64,000 nt of DNA. Source: Sipunculus nudus (Eukaryota > Annelida > Sipuncula > Golfingiida > Sipunculidae). Below the pieces are notes generated by a model. That model was not told the origin of the DNA and ran no database searches. It was given only the letters and a program-made list of their open reading frames with translations. The DNA lies in contig CM049306.1 of NCBI GenBank assembly GCA_026874595.1, forward strand, positions 3,050,019 through 3,114,018, written 5' to 3'. Within the stretch, counting starts at the first letter, position 1. The number at the start of each line of letters is the position of its first letter. The position numbers and the translations under genes were made by a program. Below, in pieces: positions 47,801 to 63,399 of the stretch.

Positions 47801-50800
47801 CAATGACTGATTTCATCCAATCATGCCCAGAACCTTGTAATATCAACAACGATGACTTATTTCATCCTGACATGCCCAGAACCTTGTGATATTAACAATG
47901 ATGACTGATTTCATCCTAACATGCCCAGGACCTTGTGATATCAACAACGATGACTTATTTCATCCTGACATGCCCAGAACCTTGTGATATCAACAACGAT
48001 GACTTATTTCATCCTGACATGCCCAGAACCTTGTGATATTAACAATGATGACTGATTTTATCCTGACATGCCCAGAACCTTGTGATATCAACAATGATGG
48101 CTGATTTCATCCTAACATGCCCAGAACCTTGTGGTATCAACAATGATAACTGATTTCATCCTAACATGCCCAGAACCTTTTGATATTAACAATGATGGCT
48201 GATTTCATCCTAACATGCCCCGAACCTTGTGATATCAACAATGATGACTGATTTTATCCTGACATGCCCAGAACCTTGTGATATCAACAATGATGACTTA
48301 TTTCATCCTGACATGCCCAGAACCTTGTGATATCAACAACGATGACTTATTTCATCCTGACATGCCCAGAACATTGTGATATTAACAATGATGACTGATT
48401 TCATCCTAACATGCCCAGAACCTTGTGGTATCAACAATGATAACTGATTTCATCCTAACATGCCCAGAACCTTGTGATATCAACAATGATGACTTATTTC
48501 ATCCTAACATGCCCAGAACCTTGTGGTATCAACAATGATAACTGATTTATCCTGACATGCCTAGAACCTTGTGATATTAACAATGATGGCTGATTTCATC
48601 CTAACATGCCCAGAACCTTGTGATATCAACAATGATGGCTGATTTCATCCTAACATGCCCAGAACCTTGTGTTATCAACAATGATAACTGATTTCATCCT
48701 AACATGCCCAGAACCTTGTGATATTAACAATGATGGCTGATTTCATCCTAACATGCCCAGAACCTGGTGATATCAACAATGATGACTGATTTTATCCTGA
48801 CATGCCCAGAACCTTGTGATATCAACAATGATGACTTATTTCATCCTGACATGCCCAGAACCTTGTGATATCAACAACGATGACTTATTTCATCCTAACA
48901 TGCCCAGAACCTTGTGATATCAACAATGATGACTGATTTCATCCTAACATGCCCAGAACCTTGTTATATCAACAACGATGACTTATTTCATCCTGACATG
49001 CCCAGAACCTTGTGATATTAACAATGATGGCTGATTTCATCCTAACATGCCCAGAACCTTGTGATATCAACAACGATGACTTATTTCATCCTGACATGCC
49101 CAGAACCTTGTGATATCAACAATGATGGCTGATTTCATCCTAACATGCCCAGAACCTTGTGGTATCAACAATGATAACTGATTTCATCCTAACATGCCCA
49201 GAACCTTGTGATATTAACAATGATGGCTGATTTCATCCTAACATGCCCAGAACCTTGTGATATCAACAATGATGACTGATTTTATCCTGACATGCCCAGA
49301 ACCTTGTGATATCAACAATGATGACTTATTTCATCCTGACATGCCCAGAACCTTGTGATATCAACAACAATGACTGATTTAATCCTAACATGCCCAGAAC
49401 CTTGTGATATCAACAATGATGACTGATTTCATCCTAACATGCCCAGAACCTTGTGATATCAACAACGATGACTTATTTCATCCTGACATGCCCAGAACCT
49501 TGTGATATCAACAACGATGACTTATTTCATCCTGACATGCCCAGAACCTTGTGATATTAACAATGATGAATGATTTTATCCTGACATGCCCAGAACCTTG
49601 TGATATCAAAAATGATGGCTGATTTCATCCTAACATGCCCAGAACCTTGTGGTATCAACAATGATAACTGATTTCATCCTGACATGCCCAGAACCTTGTG
49701 ATATCAACAATGACGACTGATTTCAGCCTAACATGCCCAGAACCTTGTGATATCAACAATGATGACTGATTTCAGCCTAACATGCCCTTAACCTTGTGAT
49801 ATCAACAATGACGACTGATTTCAGCCTAACATGCCCAGAACCTTGTGATATCAACAACGAATACTGATTTCATCTAATCATGCCCAGAACCTTGTGATAT
49901 CAACAATGATGACTTATTTCATCCTGACATGCCCAGAACCTTGTGATATCAACAACGATGACTTATTTCATCCTAACATGCCCAGAACCTTGTGATATCA
50001 ACAATGATGACTGATTTCATCCTTACATGCCCAGAACCTTGTGATATCAACAACGATGACTTATTTCATCCTGACATGCCCAGAACCTTGTGATATCAAC
50101 AACGATGACTTATTTCATCCTGACATGCCCATAACCTTGTGATATCAACAATGATGTCTGATTTCATCCAATCATGCCCAGAACCTTGTGATATCAACAA
50201 TGACAACTGATTTCATCCTGACATGCCCAGAACCTTGTGATATTTACAATGATGACTGATTTCATCCTAACATGCCCAGAACCTTGTGATATCAACAATG
50301 ATGACTGATTTCATCCTGACATGTCCAGAACCTTGTGATAATAACAATGATGACTGATTTCATCCTAACATGGCCAGAACCTTTTGATATCAACAATGAC
50401 TGATTTCATCCTAACATGCACAGAACCTTGTGATATCAACAATGATGACTGATTTCATCCTGACATACCCAGAACCTTATGATATCAACAATGATGACTT
50501 ATTTCCTCCTGACATGCCCAGAACCTTGTGATATTAACAATGATGACTGATTTCATCCTAACATACCCAGAACCTTGTGATATCAACAATGATGACTTAT
50601 TTCATCCTGACATGTCCGGAACCTTGTGATATCAACAATGACTGATTTCATCCTAACATGCCCAGAACCTTGTGATATCAACAATGATGACTGATTTCAT
50701 CCAATCATGCCCAGAACCTTGTGATATCAACAATGATGACTGATTTCATCCTTATATGTCCAGAACCTTGTGATATCAACAATGATGACTTATTTCATCC

Positions 50801-53800
50801 AATCATGCCCAGAACCTTGTGATATCAACAATGATGACTGATTTCATCCTGACATGTCCAGAACCTTGTGATATCAACAATGACTGATTTCATCCTAACA
50901 TGCCCAGAACCTTGTGATATCAACAATGATGACTGATTTCATCCTGACATGTCCAGAACCTTGTGATATCAACAATGACTGATTTCATCCTAACATGCCC
51001 AGAACCTTGTGGTATCAACAATGATGACTGATTTCATCCTAACATGCCCAGAACCTTGTGGTATCAACAACGATGACTGATTTCATCCTGACATGCCCAG
51101 AACCTTGTGATATCAACAATGACTGATTTCATCCTAACATGCCCAGAACCTTGTGATATCAACAATGATGACTGATTTCATCCTGACATGTCCAAAACCT
51201 TGTGATATCAACAATGACTGATTTCATCCTAACATGCCCAGAACCTTGTGATATCAACAATGATGACTGATTTAATCCAATCATGCCCAGAACCTTGTGA
51301 TATCAACAATGATGACTGATTTCATCCTGACATGTCCAGAACCTTGTGATATCAACAATGACTGATTTCATCCTAACATGCCCAGAACCTTGTGATATCA
51401 ACAATGATGACTGATTTCATCCTGACATGTCCAGAACCTTGTGATATCAACAATGACTGATTTCATCCTAACATGCCCAGAACCTTGTGATATCAACAGT
51501 AATGACTGATTTCATCCAATCATGCCCAGAACCTTGTGATATCAACAACAATGACTTATTTCATCCTTTCATGCCGAGAACCTTGTGATATCAACAATGA
51601 TGACTGATTTCATCCAATCATGCCCAGAACCTTGTGATATCAACAATGATGACTGATTTCATCCAATCATGCCCAGAACCTTGTGATATTAACAATGATG
51701 ACTGATTTCATCCTAACATGCCCAGAACCTTGTGGTATCAACAATGATGACTGATTTCATCCTGACATGTCCAGAACCTTGTGATATCTACAATGACTGA
51801 TTTCATCCAAACATGCCCAGAACCTTGTGATATCAACAATGATGACTGATTTCATCCAATCATGCCCAGAACCTTGTGATATCAACAATGACTGATTTCA
51901 TCCTAACATGCCCAGAACCTTGTGATATCAACAATGATGACTGATTTCATCCAATCATGCCCAGAACCTTGTGATATTAACAATGATGACTGATTTCATC
52001 CTGAAATGTCCAGAACCTTGTGATATCAACAATGACTGATTTCATCCTAACATGCCCAGAACCCTGTGATATCAACAGTGATGACTGATTTCATCCTGAC
52101 ATGTCCAGAACCTTGTGATATCAACAATGACTGATTTCATCCAATCATGCCCAGAACCTTGTAATATCAACAACGATGACTTATTTCATCCTGACATGCC
52201 CAGAACCTTGTGATATTAACAATGATGACTGATTTCATCCTAACATGCCCAGGACCTTGTGATATCAACAACGATGACTTATTTCATCCTGACATGCCCA
52301 GAACCTTGTGATATCAACAACGATGACTTATTTCATCCTGACATGCCCAGAACCTTGTGATATTAACAATGATGACTGATTTTATCCTGACATGCCCAGA
52401 ACCTTGTGATATCAACAATGATGGCTGATTTCATCCTAACATGCCCAGAACCTTGTGGTATCAACAATGATAACTGATTTCATCCTAACATGCCCAGAAC
52501 CTTTTGATATTAACAATGATGGCTGATTTCATCCTAACATGCCCCGAACCTTGTGATATCAACAATGATGACTGATTTTATCCTGACATGCCCAGAACCT
52601 TGTGATATCAACAATGATGACTTATTTCATCCTGACATGCCCAGAACCTTGTGATATCAACAACGATGACTTATTTCATCCTGACATGCCCAGAACATTG
52701 TGATATTAACAATGATGACTGATTTCATCCTAACATGCCCAGAACCTTGTGGTATCAACAATGATAACTGATTTCATCCTAACATGCCCAGAACCTTGTG
52801 ATATCAACAATGATGACTTATTTCATCCTAACATGCCCAGAACCTTGTGGTATCAACAATGATAACTGATTTATCCTGACATGCCCAGAACCTTGTGATA
52901 TTAACAATGATGGCTGATTTCATCCTAACATGCCCAGAACCTTGTGATATCAACAATGATGGCTGATTTCATCCTAACATGCCCAGAACCTTGTGTTATC
53001 AACAATGATAACTGATTTCATCCTAACATGCCCAGAACCTTGTGATATTAACAATGATGGCTGATTGCATCCTAACATGCCCAGAACCTTGTGATATCAA
53101 CAATGATGACTGATTTTATCCTGACATGCCCAGAACCTTGTGATATCAACAATGATGACTTATTTCATCCTGACATGCCCAGAACCTTGTGATATCAACA
53201 ACGATGACTTATTTCATCCTAACATGCCCAGAACCTTGTGATATCAACAATGATGACTGATTTCATCCTAACATGCCCAGAACCTTGTGATATCAACAAC
53301 GATGACTTATTTCATCCTGACATGCCCAGAACCTTGTGATATTAACAATGATGGCTGATTTCATCCTAACATGCCCAGAACCTTGTGATATCAACAACGA
53401 TGACTTATTTCATCCTGACATGCCCAGAACCTTGTGATATCAACAATGATGGCTGATTTCATCCTAACATGCCCAGAACCTTGTGGTATCAACAATGATA
53501 ACTGATTTCATCCTAACATGCCCAGAACCTTGTGATATTAACAATGATGGCTGATTTCATCCTAACATGCCCAGAACCTTGTGATATCAACAATGATGAC
53601 TGATTTTATCCTGACATGCCCAGAACCTTGTGATATCAACAATGATGACTTATTTCATCCTGACATGCCCAGAACCTTGTGATATCAACAACGATGACTT
53701 ATTTCATCCTAACATGCCCAGAACCTTGTGATATCAACAATGATGACTGATTTCATCCTAACATGCCCAGAACCTTGTGATATCAACAACGATGACTTAT

Positions 53801-56800
53801 TTCATCCTGACATGCCCAGAACCTTGTGATATCAACAACGATGACTTATTTCATCCTGACATGCCCAGAACCTTGTGATATTAACAATGATGAATGATTT
53901 TATCCTGACATGCCCAGAACCTTGTGATATCAAAAATGATGGCTGATTTCATCCTAACATGCCCAGAACCTTGTGGTATCAACAATGATAACTGATTTCA
54001 TCCTGACATGCCCAGAACCTTGTGATATCAACAATGACGACTGATTTCAGCCTAACATGCCCAGAACCTTGTGATATCAACAATGATGTCTGATTTCAGC
54101 CTAACATGCCCTTAACCTTGTGATATCAACAATGACGACTGATTTCAGCCTAACATGCCCAGAACCTTGTGATATCAACAACGAATACTGATTTCATCCA
54201 ATCATGCCCAGAACCTTGTGATATCAACAATGATGACTTATTTCATCCTGACATGCCCAGAACCTTGTGATATCAACAACGATGACTTATTTCATCCTAA
54301 CATGCCCAGAACCTTGTGATATCAACAATGATGACTGATTTCATCCTAACATGCCCAGAACCTTGTGATATCAACAACGATGACTTATTTCATCCTGACA
54401 TGCCCAGAACCTTGTGATATCAACAACGATGACTTATTTCATCCTGACATGCCCAGAACCTTGTGATATTAACAATGATGAATGATTTTATCCTGACATG
54501 CCCAGAACCTTGTGATATCAAAAATGATGGCTGATTTCATCCTAACATGCCCAGAACCTTGTGGTATCAACAATGATAACTGATTTCATCCTGACATGCC
54601 CAGAACCTTGTGCTATCAACAATGACGACTGATTTCAGCCTAACATGCCCAGAACCTTGTGATATCAACAATGAAGACTAATTTCATCCACACATGCCCA
54701 GAACCTTGTGATATCAACAATGATGACTGATTTCACCCTAACATGCCCAGAACCTTGTGATATCAACAATGACCACTGATTTCAGCCTAACATACCTAAA
54801 ACCTTGTGATATCAACAATTACTAATGATTTCATCCTGACATGCCCAGAACCTTGTGATATTAACAATGATGACTGATTTCATCCTAACATACCCAGAAC
54901 CTTGTGATATCAACAATGATGACTGATTTCATCCTGACATGCCAAGAACCTTGTGATATCAACAATGACGACTGATTTCATCCTGACATGCCCAGAACCT
55001 TGTGATATCAACAATGATGACTGATTTCATCCAATCATGCCCAGAACCTTGTGATATCAACAATGACGACTGATTTCATCCTGACATGCCAAGAACCTTG
55101 TGATATCAACAATGACGACTGATTTCATCCTGACATGCCAAGAACCTTGTGATATCAACAATGACGACTGATTTCATCCTGACATGCCAAGAACCTTGTG
55201 ATATCAACAATGATGACTGATTTCATCCAATCATGCCCAGAACCTTGTGATATCAACAATGATGACTGATTTCATCCTGACATGTCCAGAACCTTGTGAT
55301 ATCAACAATGACTGATTTCATCCTAACATGCCAAGAACCTTGTGATATCAACAATGACGACTGATTTCATCCTAACATACCCAGAACCTTGTGATATCAA
55401 CAATGATGACTGATTTCATCCTTATATGTCCAGAACCTTGTGATATCAACAATGATGACTTATTTCATCCAATCATGCCCAGAACCTTGTGATATCAACA
55501 ATGATGACTGATTTCATCCTGACATGTCCAGAACCTTGTGATATCAACAATGATGACTGATTTCATCCTGACATGTCCAGAACCTTGTGATATCAACAAT
55601 GACTGATTTCATCCTAACATGCCCAGAACCTTGTGATATCAACAATGATGACTGATTTCATCCAATCATGCCCAGAACCTTGTGATATTAACAATGATGA
55701 CTGATTTCATCCAATCATGCCCAGAACCTTGTGATATCAACAATGACAACTGATTTCAGCCTAACATGCCCAGAACCTTGTGATATCAACAATGATAACT
55801 GATTTCATCCTGACATGCCCAGAACCTTGTGATATCAACAATGATGACTGATTTCATCCAATCATGCCCAGAACCTTGTGATATCAACAATGATGACTTA
55901 TTTCATCCTTACATGCCAAGAACCATGTGATATCAACAATGACGACTGATTTAATCCTGACATGCCCAGAACTTTGTGATATCAACAATTATGACTGATT
56001 TCATCCTAACATGCCCAGAACCTTGTGATATCAACAATGATGACTAATTTCATCCAAACATGCTCAGAACCTTGTGATATCAACAATGATGACTGATTTC
56101 ATCCTGACATGCCCAGAACCTTGTGATATCAACAATGATGACTGATTTCATCCTTACATGTCCAGAACCTTGTCATATCAACAATGATGACTGATTTCAT
56201 CCTAACATGCCCAGAACCTTGTGATATCAACAATGATGACTGATTTCCTCCTGACATACTCAGAACCTTGTGATATCAACAACGATGACTGATTTCATCC
56301 TGACATGCCCAGAACCTTGTGATATCACATGATGACTGGTTTCATCCTGTCATGCCAAGAACCTTGTGATATCAACAATGACGACTGATTTCAGCCTAAC
56401 ATGCCCAGAACCTTGTGATATCAACAATGAAGACTAATTTCATCCACACATGCCCAGAACCTTGTGATATTAACAATGATGGCTGATTTCATCCTAACAT
56501 GCCCAGAACCTTGTGATATCAACAATGATGACTGATTTTATCCTGACATGCCCAGAACCTTGTGATATCAACAATGATGACTTATTTCATCCTGACATGC
56601 CCAGAACCTTGTGATATCAACAACGATGACATATTTCATCCTAACATGCCCAGAACCTTGTGATATCAACAATGATGACTGATTTCATCCTAACATGCCC
56701 AGAACCTTGTGAAATCAACAACGATGACTTATTTCATCCTGACATGCCCAGAACCTTGTGATATCAACAACGATGACTTATTTCATCCTGACATGCCCAG

Positions 56801-59800
56801 AACCTTGTGATATCAACAACGATGACTTTTTTCATCCTGACATGCCCAGAACCTTGTGATATTAACAATGATGAATGATTTTATCCTGACATGCCCAGAA
56901 CCTTGTGATATCAAAAATGATGGCTGATTTCATCCTAACATGCCCAGAACCTTGTGGTATCAACAATGATAACTGATTTCATCCTGACATGCCCAGAACC
57001 TTGTGATATCAACAATGACGACTGATTTCAGCCTAACATGCCCAGAACCTTGTGATATCAACAATGATGACTGATTTCAGCCTAACATGCCCTTAACCTT
57101 GTGATATCAACAATGACGACTGATTTCAGCCTAACATGCCCAGAACCTTGTGATATCAACAACGAATACTGATTTCATCCAATCATGCCCAGAACCTTGT
57201 GATATCAACAATGATGACTTATTTCATCCTGACATGCCCAGAACCTTGTGATATCAACAACGATGACTTATTTCATCCTAACATGCCCAGAACCTTGTGA
57301 TATCAACAATGATGACTGATTTCATCCTAACATGCCCAGAACCTTGTGATATCAACAACGATGACTTATTTCATCCTGACATGCCCAGAACCTTGTGATA
57401 TCAACAACGATGACTTATTTCATCCTGACATGCCCAGAACCTTGTGATATTAACAATGATGAATGATTTTATCCTGACATGCCCAGAACCTTGTGATATC
57501 AAAAATGATGGCTGATTTCATCCTAACATGCCCAGAACCTTGTGGTACCAACAATGATAACTGATTTCATCCTGACATGCCCAGAACCTTGTGATATCAA
57601 CAATGACGACTGATTTCAGCCTAACATGCCCAGAACCTTGTGATATCAACAATGAAGACTAATTTCATCCACATATGCCCAGAACCTTGTGATATCAACA
57701 ATGATGACTGATTTCACCCTATCATGCCCAGAACCTTGTGATATCAACAATGACCACTGATTTCAGCCTAACATACCTAAAACCTTGTGATATCAACAAT
57801 TACTAATGATTTCATCCTGACATGCCCAGAACCTTGTGATATTAACAATGATGACTGATTTCATCCTAACATACCCAGAACCTTGTGATATCAACAATGA
57901 TGACTGATTTCATCCTGACATGCCAAGAACCTTGTGATATCAACAATGACGACTGATTTCATCCTGACATGTCCAGAACCTTGTGATATCAACAATGATG
58001 ACTGATTTCATCCAATCATGCCCAGAACCTTGTGATATCAACAATGACGACTGATTTCATCCTGACATGCCAAGAACCTTGTGATATCAACAATGACGAC
58101 TGATTTCATCCTGACATGCCAAGAACCTTGTGATATCAACAATGACGACTGATTTCATCCTGACATGCCAAGAACCTTGTGATATCAACAATGATGACTG
58201 ATTTCATCCAATCATGCCCAGAACCTTGTGATATCAACAATGATGACTGATTTCATCCTGACATGTCCAGAACCTTGTGATATCAACAATGACTGATTTC
58301 ATCCTAACATGCCAAGAACCTTGTGATATCAACAATGATGACTGATTTCATCCTAACATACCCAGAACCTTGTGATATCAACAATGATGACTGATTTCAT
58401 CCTTATATGTCCAGAACTTTGTGATATCAACAATGATGACTTATTTCATCCAATCATGCCCAGAACCTTGTGATATCAACAATGATGACTGATTTCATCC
58501 TGACATGTCCAGAACCTTGTGATATCAACAATGATGACTGATTTCATCCTGACATGTCCAGAACCTTGTGATATCAACAATGACTGATTTCATCCTAACA
58601 TGCCCAGAACCTTGTGATATCAACAATGATGACTGATTTCATCCAATCATGCCCAGAACCTTGTGATATTAACAATGATGACTGATTTCATCCAATCATG
58701 CCCAGAACCTTGTGATATCAACAATGACAACTGATTTCAGCCTAACATGCCCAGAACCTTGTGATATCAACAATGATAACTGATTTCATCCTGACATGCC
58801 CAGAACCTTGTGATATCAACAATGATGACTGATTTCATCCAATCATGCCCAGAACCTTGTGATATCAACAATGATGACTTATTTCATCCTTACATGCCAA
58901 GAACCATGTGATATCAACAATGACGACTGATTTAATCCTGACATGCCCAGAACTTTGTGATATCAACAATTATGACTGATTTCATCCTAACATGCCCAGA
59001 ACCTTGTGATATCAACAATGATGACTAATTTCATCCAAACATGCTCAGAACCTTGTGATATCAACAATGATGACTGATTTTATCCTGACATGCCCAGAAC
59101 CTTGTGATATCAACAATGATGACTGATTTCATTCTTACATGTCCAGAACCTTGTCATATCAACAATGATGACTGATTTCATCCTAACATGCCCAGAACCT
59201 TGTGATATCAACAATGATGACTGATTTCATCCTGACATACTCAGAACCTTGTGATATCAACAACGATGACTGATTTCATCCTGACATGCCCAGAACCTTG
59301 TGATATCACATGATGACTGGTTTCATCCTGTCATGCCAAGAACCTTGTGATATCAACAATGACGACTGATTTCAGCCTAACATGCCCAGAACCTTGTGAT
59401 ATCAACAATGAAGACTAATTTCATCCACACATGCCCAGAACCTTGTGATATCAACAATGATGACTGATTTCACCCTAACATGCCCAGAACATGGTGATAT
59501 CAACAATGACCACTGATTTCAGCCTAACATACCTAGAACTTGTGATATTAACAATGATGACTGATTTCATCCAATCATGCCCAGAACCTTGTGATATCAA
59601 CAATGATGACTGATTTCATCCTGACATGTCCAGAACCTTGTGATATCAACAATGACTGATTTCATCCTAACATGCCCAGAACCTTGTTATATCAACAATG
59701 ATGACTGATTTCATCCAATCATGCCCAGAACCTTGTGATATTAACAATAATGACTGATTTCATCCAATCATGCCCAGAACCTTGTGATATCAACAATGAT

Positions 59801-62800
59801 GACTGATTTCATCCAATCATGCCCAGAACCTTGTGATATCAACAATGATGACTTATTTCATCCTTACATGCCAAGAACCTTGTGATATCAACAATGACGA
59901 CTGATTTAATCCTGACATGCCCAGAACTTTGTGATATCAACAATGATGACTGATTTCATCCTAACATGCCCAGAACCTTGTGATATCAACAATGATGACT
60001 AATTTCATCCAAACATGCTCAGAACCTTGTAATATCTACAAAGATGACTGATTTCATCATAAAATGCCCAGAACCTTGTGATATCAACAATGATGACTGA
60101 TTTCATCCTTACATGTCCAGAACCTTGTGATATCAACAATGATGACTGATTTAATCCTGACATGCCCAGAACCTTGTGATATCAACAATGACGACTGATT
60201 TCATCCTTACATGTCCAGAACCTTGTGATATCAACAATGATGACTGATTTCATCCTAACATGCCCAGAACCTTGTGATATTAACAATGATGACTGATTTC
60301 ATCCTGACATGCCCAGAACCTTGTGATATCAACAATGATGACTGATTTCATCCTGACATGCCCAGAACCTTGTGATATCAACAATGACTGATTTCATCCT
60401 GACATGCCCAGAACCTTGTGATATCAACAATGAAGACTAATTTCATCCACACATGCCCAGAACCTTGTGATATCAACAATGATGACTGATTTCACCCTAA
60501 CATGCCCAGAACATGGTGATATCAACAATGACCACTGATTTCAGCCTAACATACCTAGAACTTGTGATATTAACAATGATGACTGATTTCATCCAATCAT
60601 GCCCAGAACCTTGTGATATCAACAATGATGACTGATTTCATCCTGACATGTCCAGAACCTTGTGATATCAACAATGACTGATTTCATCCTAACATGCCCA
60701 GAACCTTGTTATATCAACAATGATGACTGATTTCATCCAATCATGCCCAGAACCTTGTGATATTAACAATGATGACTGATTTCATCCAATCATGCCCAGA
60801 ACCTTGTGATATCAACAATGATGACTGATTTCATCCAATCATGCCCAGAACCTTGTGATATCAACAATGATGACTTATTTCATCCTTACATGCCAAGAAC
60901 CTTGTGATATCAACAATGACGACTGATTTAATCCTGACATGCCCAGAACTTTGTGATATCAACAATGATGACTGATTTCATCCTAACATGCCCAGAACCT
61001 TGTGATATCAACAATGATGACTAATTTCATCCAAACATGCTCAGAACCTTGTAATATCTACAAAGATGACTGATTTCATCATAAAATGCCCAGAACCTTG
61101 TGATATCAACAATGATGACTGATTTCATCCTTACATGTCCAGAACCTTGTGATATCAACAATGATGACTGATTTAATCCTGACATGCCCAGAACCTTGTG
61201 ATATCAACAATGACGACTGATTTCATCCTTACATGTCCAGAACCTTGTGATATCAACAATGATGACTGATTTCATCCTAACATGCCCAGAACCTTGTGAT
61301 ATTAACAATGATGACTGATTTCATCCTGACATGCCCAGAACCTTGTGATATCAACAATGATGACTGATTTCATCCTGACATGCCCAGAACCTTGTGATAT
61401 CAACAATGACTGATTTCATCCTGACATGCCCAGAACCTTGTGATATCAACAATGATGACTGATTTCATCCTTACATGTCCAGAACCTTGTGATATCAACA
61501 ATGACGACTGATTTCATCCTTACATGTCCAGAACCTTGTGATATCAACAATGATGACTGATTTCATCCTAACATGCCCAGAACCTTGTGATATCAACAAT
61601 GACGACTGATTTCATCCTTACATGCCCAGAACCTTGTGATATCAACAATGATGACTGATTTCATCCTAACATGCCAAGAACCTTGTGATATTAACAATGA
61701 TGACTGATTTCATCCTGACATGCCCAGAACCTTGTGATATCAACAACGATGACTGATTTCATCCTGACATGCCCAGAACCTTGTGATATCAACAATGATG
61801 ACTGATTTCATCCTTACATGTCCAGAACCTTGTGATATCAACAATGATGACTGATTTCATCCTTACATGTCCAGAACCTTGTGATATCAACAATGATGAC
61901 TTATTTCATCCTAACATACCCAGAACCTTGTGATATCAACAATGATGACTGATTTCATCCTAACATGCCCAGAACCTTGTGATATCAACAATGATGACTG
62001 ATTTCATCCTAACATGCCCAGAACCTTGTGATATCAACAATGATGACTGATTTCATCCTGACATGCCCAGAACCTTGTGATATCAACAATGATGACTGGT
62101 TTCATCCTTACATGCCCAGAACCTTGTGATATCAACAATGATGACTGATTTCATCCTTACATGTCCAGAACCTTGTGATATCAACAATGATGACTGATTT
62201 CATCCTTACATGTCCAGAACATTGTGATATCAACAATGATGACTGATTTCATCTTTACATGTCCAGAACCTTGTGATATCAACAATGATGACTGATTTCA
62301 TCTTTACATGTCCAGAACCTTGTGATATCAACAATGATGATTGACTTCATCCTAACATGCCCAGAACCTTGTGATATCAACAATGATGACTGATTTCATC
62401 CTTACATGCCCAGAACCTTGTGATATCAACAATGATGACTGATTTCATCCTGACATGCCCAGAACCTTGTGATATCAACAATGATGACTGGTTTCATCCT
62501 TACATGCCCAGAACCTTGTGATATCAACAATGATGACTGATTGTATCCTGACATGTCCAGAACCTTGTGATATCAACAATGATGACTGATTTCATCCTAA
62601 CATGCCCAGAACCTTGTGATATCAACAATGATGACTGATTTCATCCTAACATGCCCAGAACCTTGTGATATCAACAACGGTGACTGATTTCATCCTAACA
62701 TGCCCAGAACCTTGTGATATCAACAATGATGACTGATTTCATCCTAACATGCCCAGAACCTTGTGATATCAACAATGATGACTGATTTCATCCTAACATG

Positions 62801-63399
62801 CCCAGAACCTTGTGATATCAACAATGATGACTGGTTTCATCCTTACATGCCCAGAACCTTGTGATATCAACAATGATGACTGATTTCATCCTGACATGCC
62901 CAGAACCTTGTGATATCAACAATGATGACTGATTTCATCCTAACATGCCCAGAACCTTGTGATATCAACAATGATGACTGATTTCATCCTAACATGCCCA
63001 GAACCTTGTGATATCAACAACGGTGACTGATTTCATCCTAACATGCCCAGAACCTTGTGATATCAACAATGATGACTGGTTTCATCCTTACATGTCCAGA
63101 ACCTTGTGATATCAACAATGATGACTGGTTTCATCCTTACATGTCCAGAACCTTGTGATATCAACAATGATGACTGAAATTCATCCTTACATGTCCAGAA
63201 CCTTGTGATATCAACAATGATGACTGGTTTCATCCTTACATGCCCAGAACCTTGTGATATCAACAATGATGACTGATTTCATCCTTACATGCCCAGAACC
63301 TTGTGATATCAACAATGATGACTGATTTCTTCCTGACATGCCAGGAACCTTGTGATATCAACAATGATGACTGATTTCATCCTTACATGTCCAGAACCT
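41826..63399. repeat. Giant intronic tandem array, 49/46-bp unit, about 450 copies
   Basis: About 21.6 kb of head-to-tail units. The 49-bp unit reads ccagaaccttgtgatatcaa, then caatgatgactgatttcatc, then ctaacatgc. A 46-bp form lacks three bases (caatgac instead of caatgatgac). Units 46 and 49 alternate in about 42.2-47.8 kb and 50.2-52.1 kb; the right end (61.8-63.4 kb) is almost purely 49 bp. Most units contain GATATC. 49 is not a multiple of three and stops are frequent, so it is not coding. It sits wholly in the NOP16 intron upstream of the penultimate exon. Confidence 0.98.

Noticed and set aside
63063-63266. 67-codon minus-strand frame in the satellite
   Set aside because: Three 49-bp units equal 147 bp, so one frame stays open locally; it closes wherever a 46-bp unit or a variant occurs.
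41826-63399. CRISPR-like array
   Set aside because: No unique spacers between repeats; units are contiguous variants of one 49-bp sequence in an animal intron.
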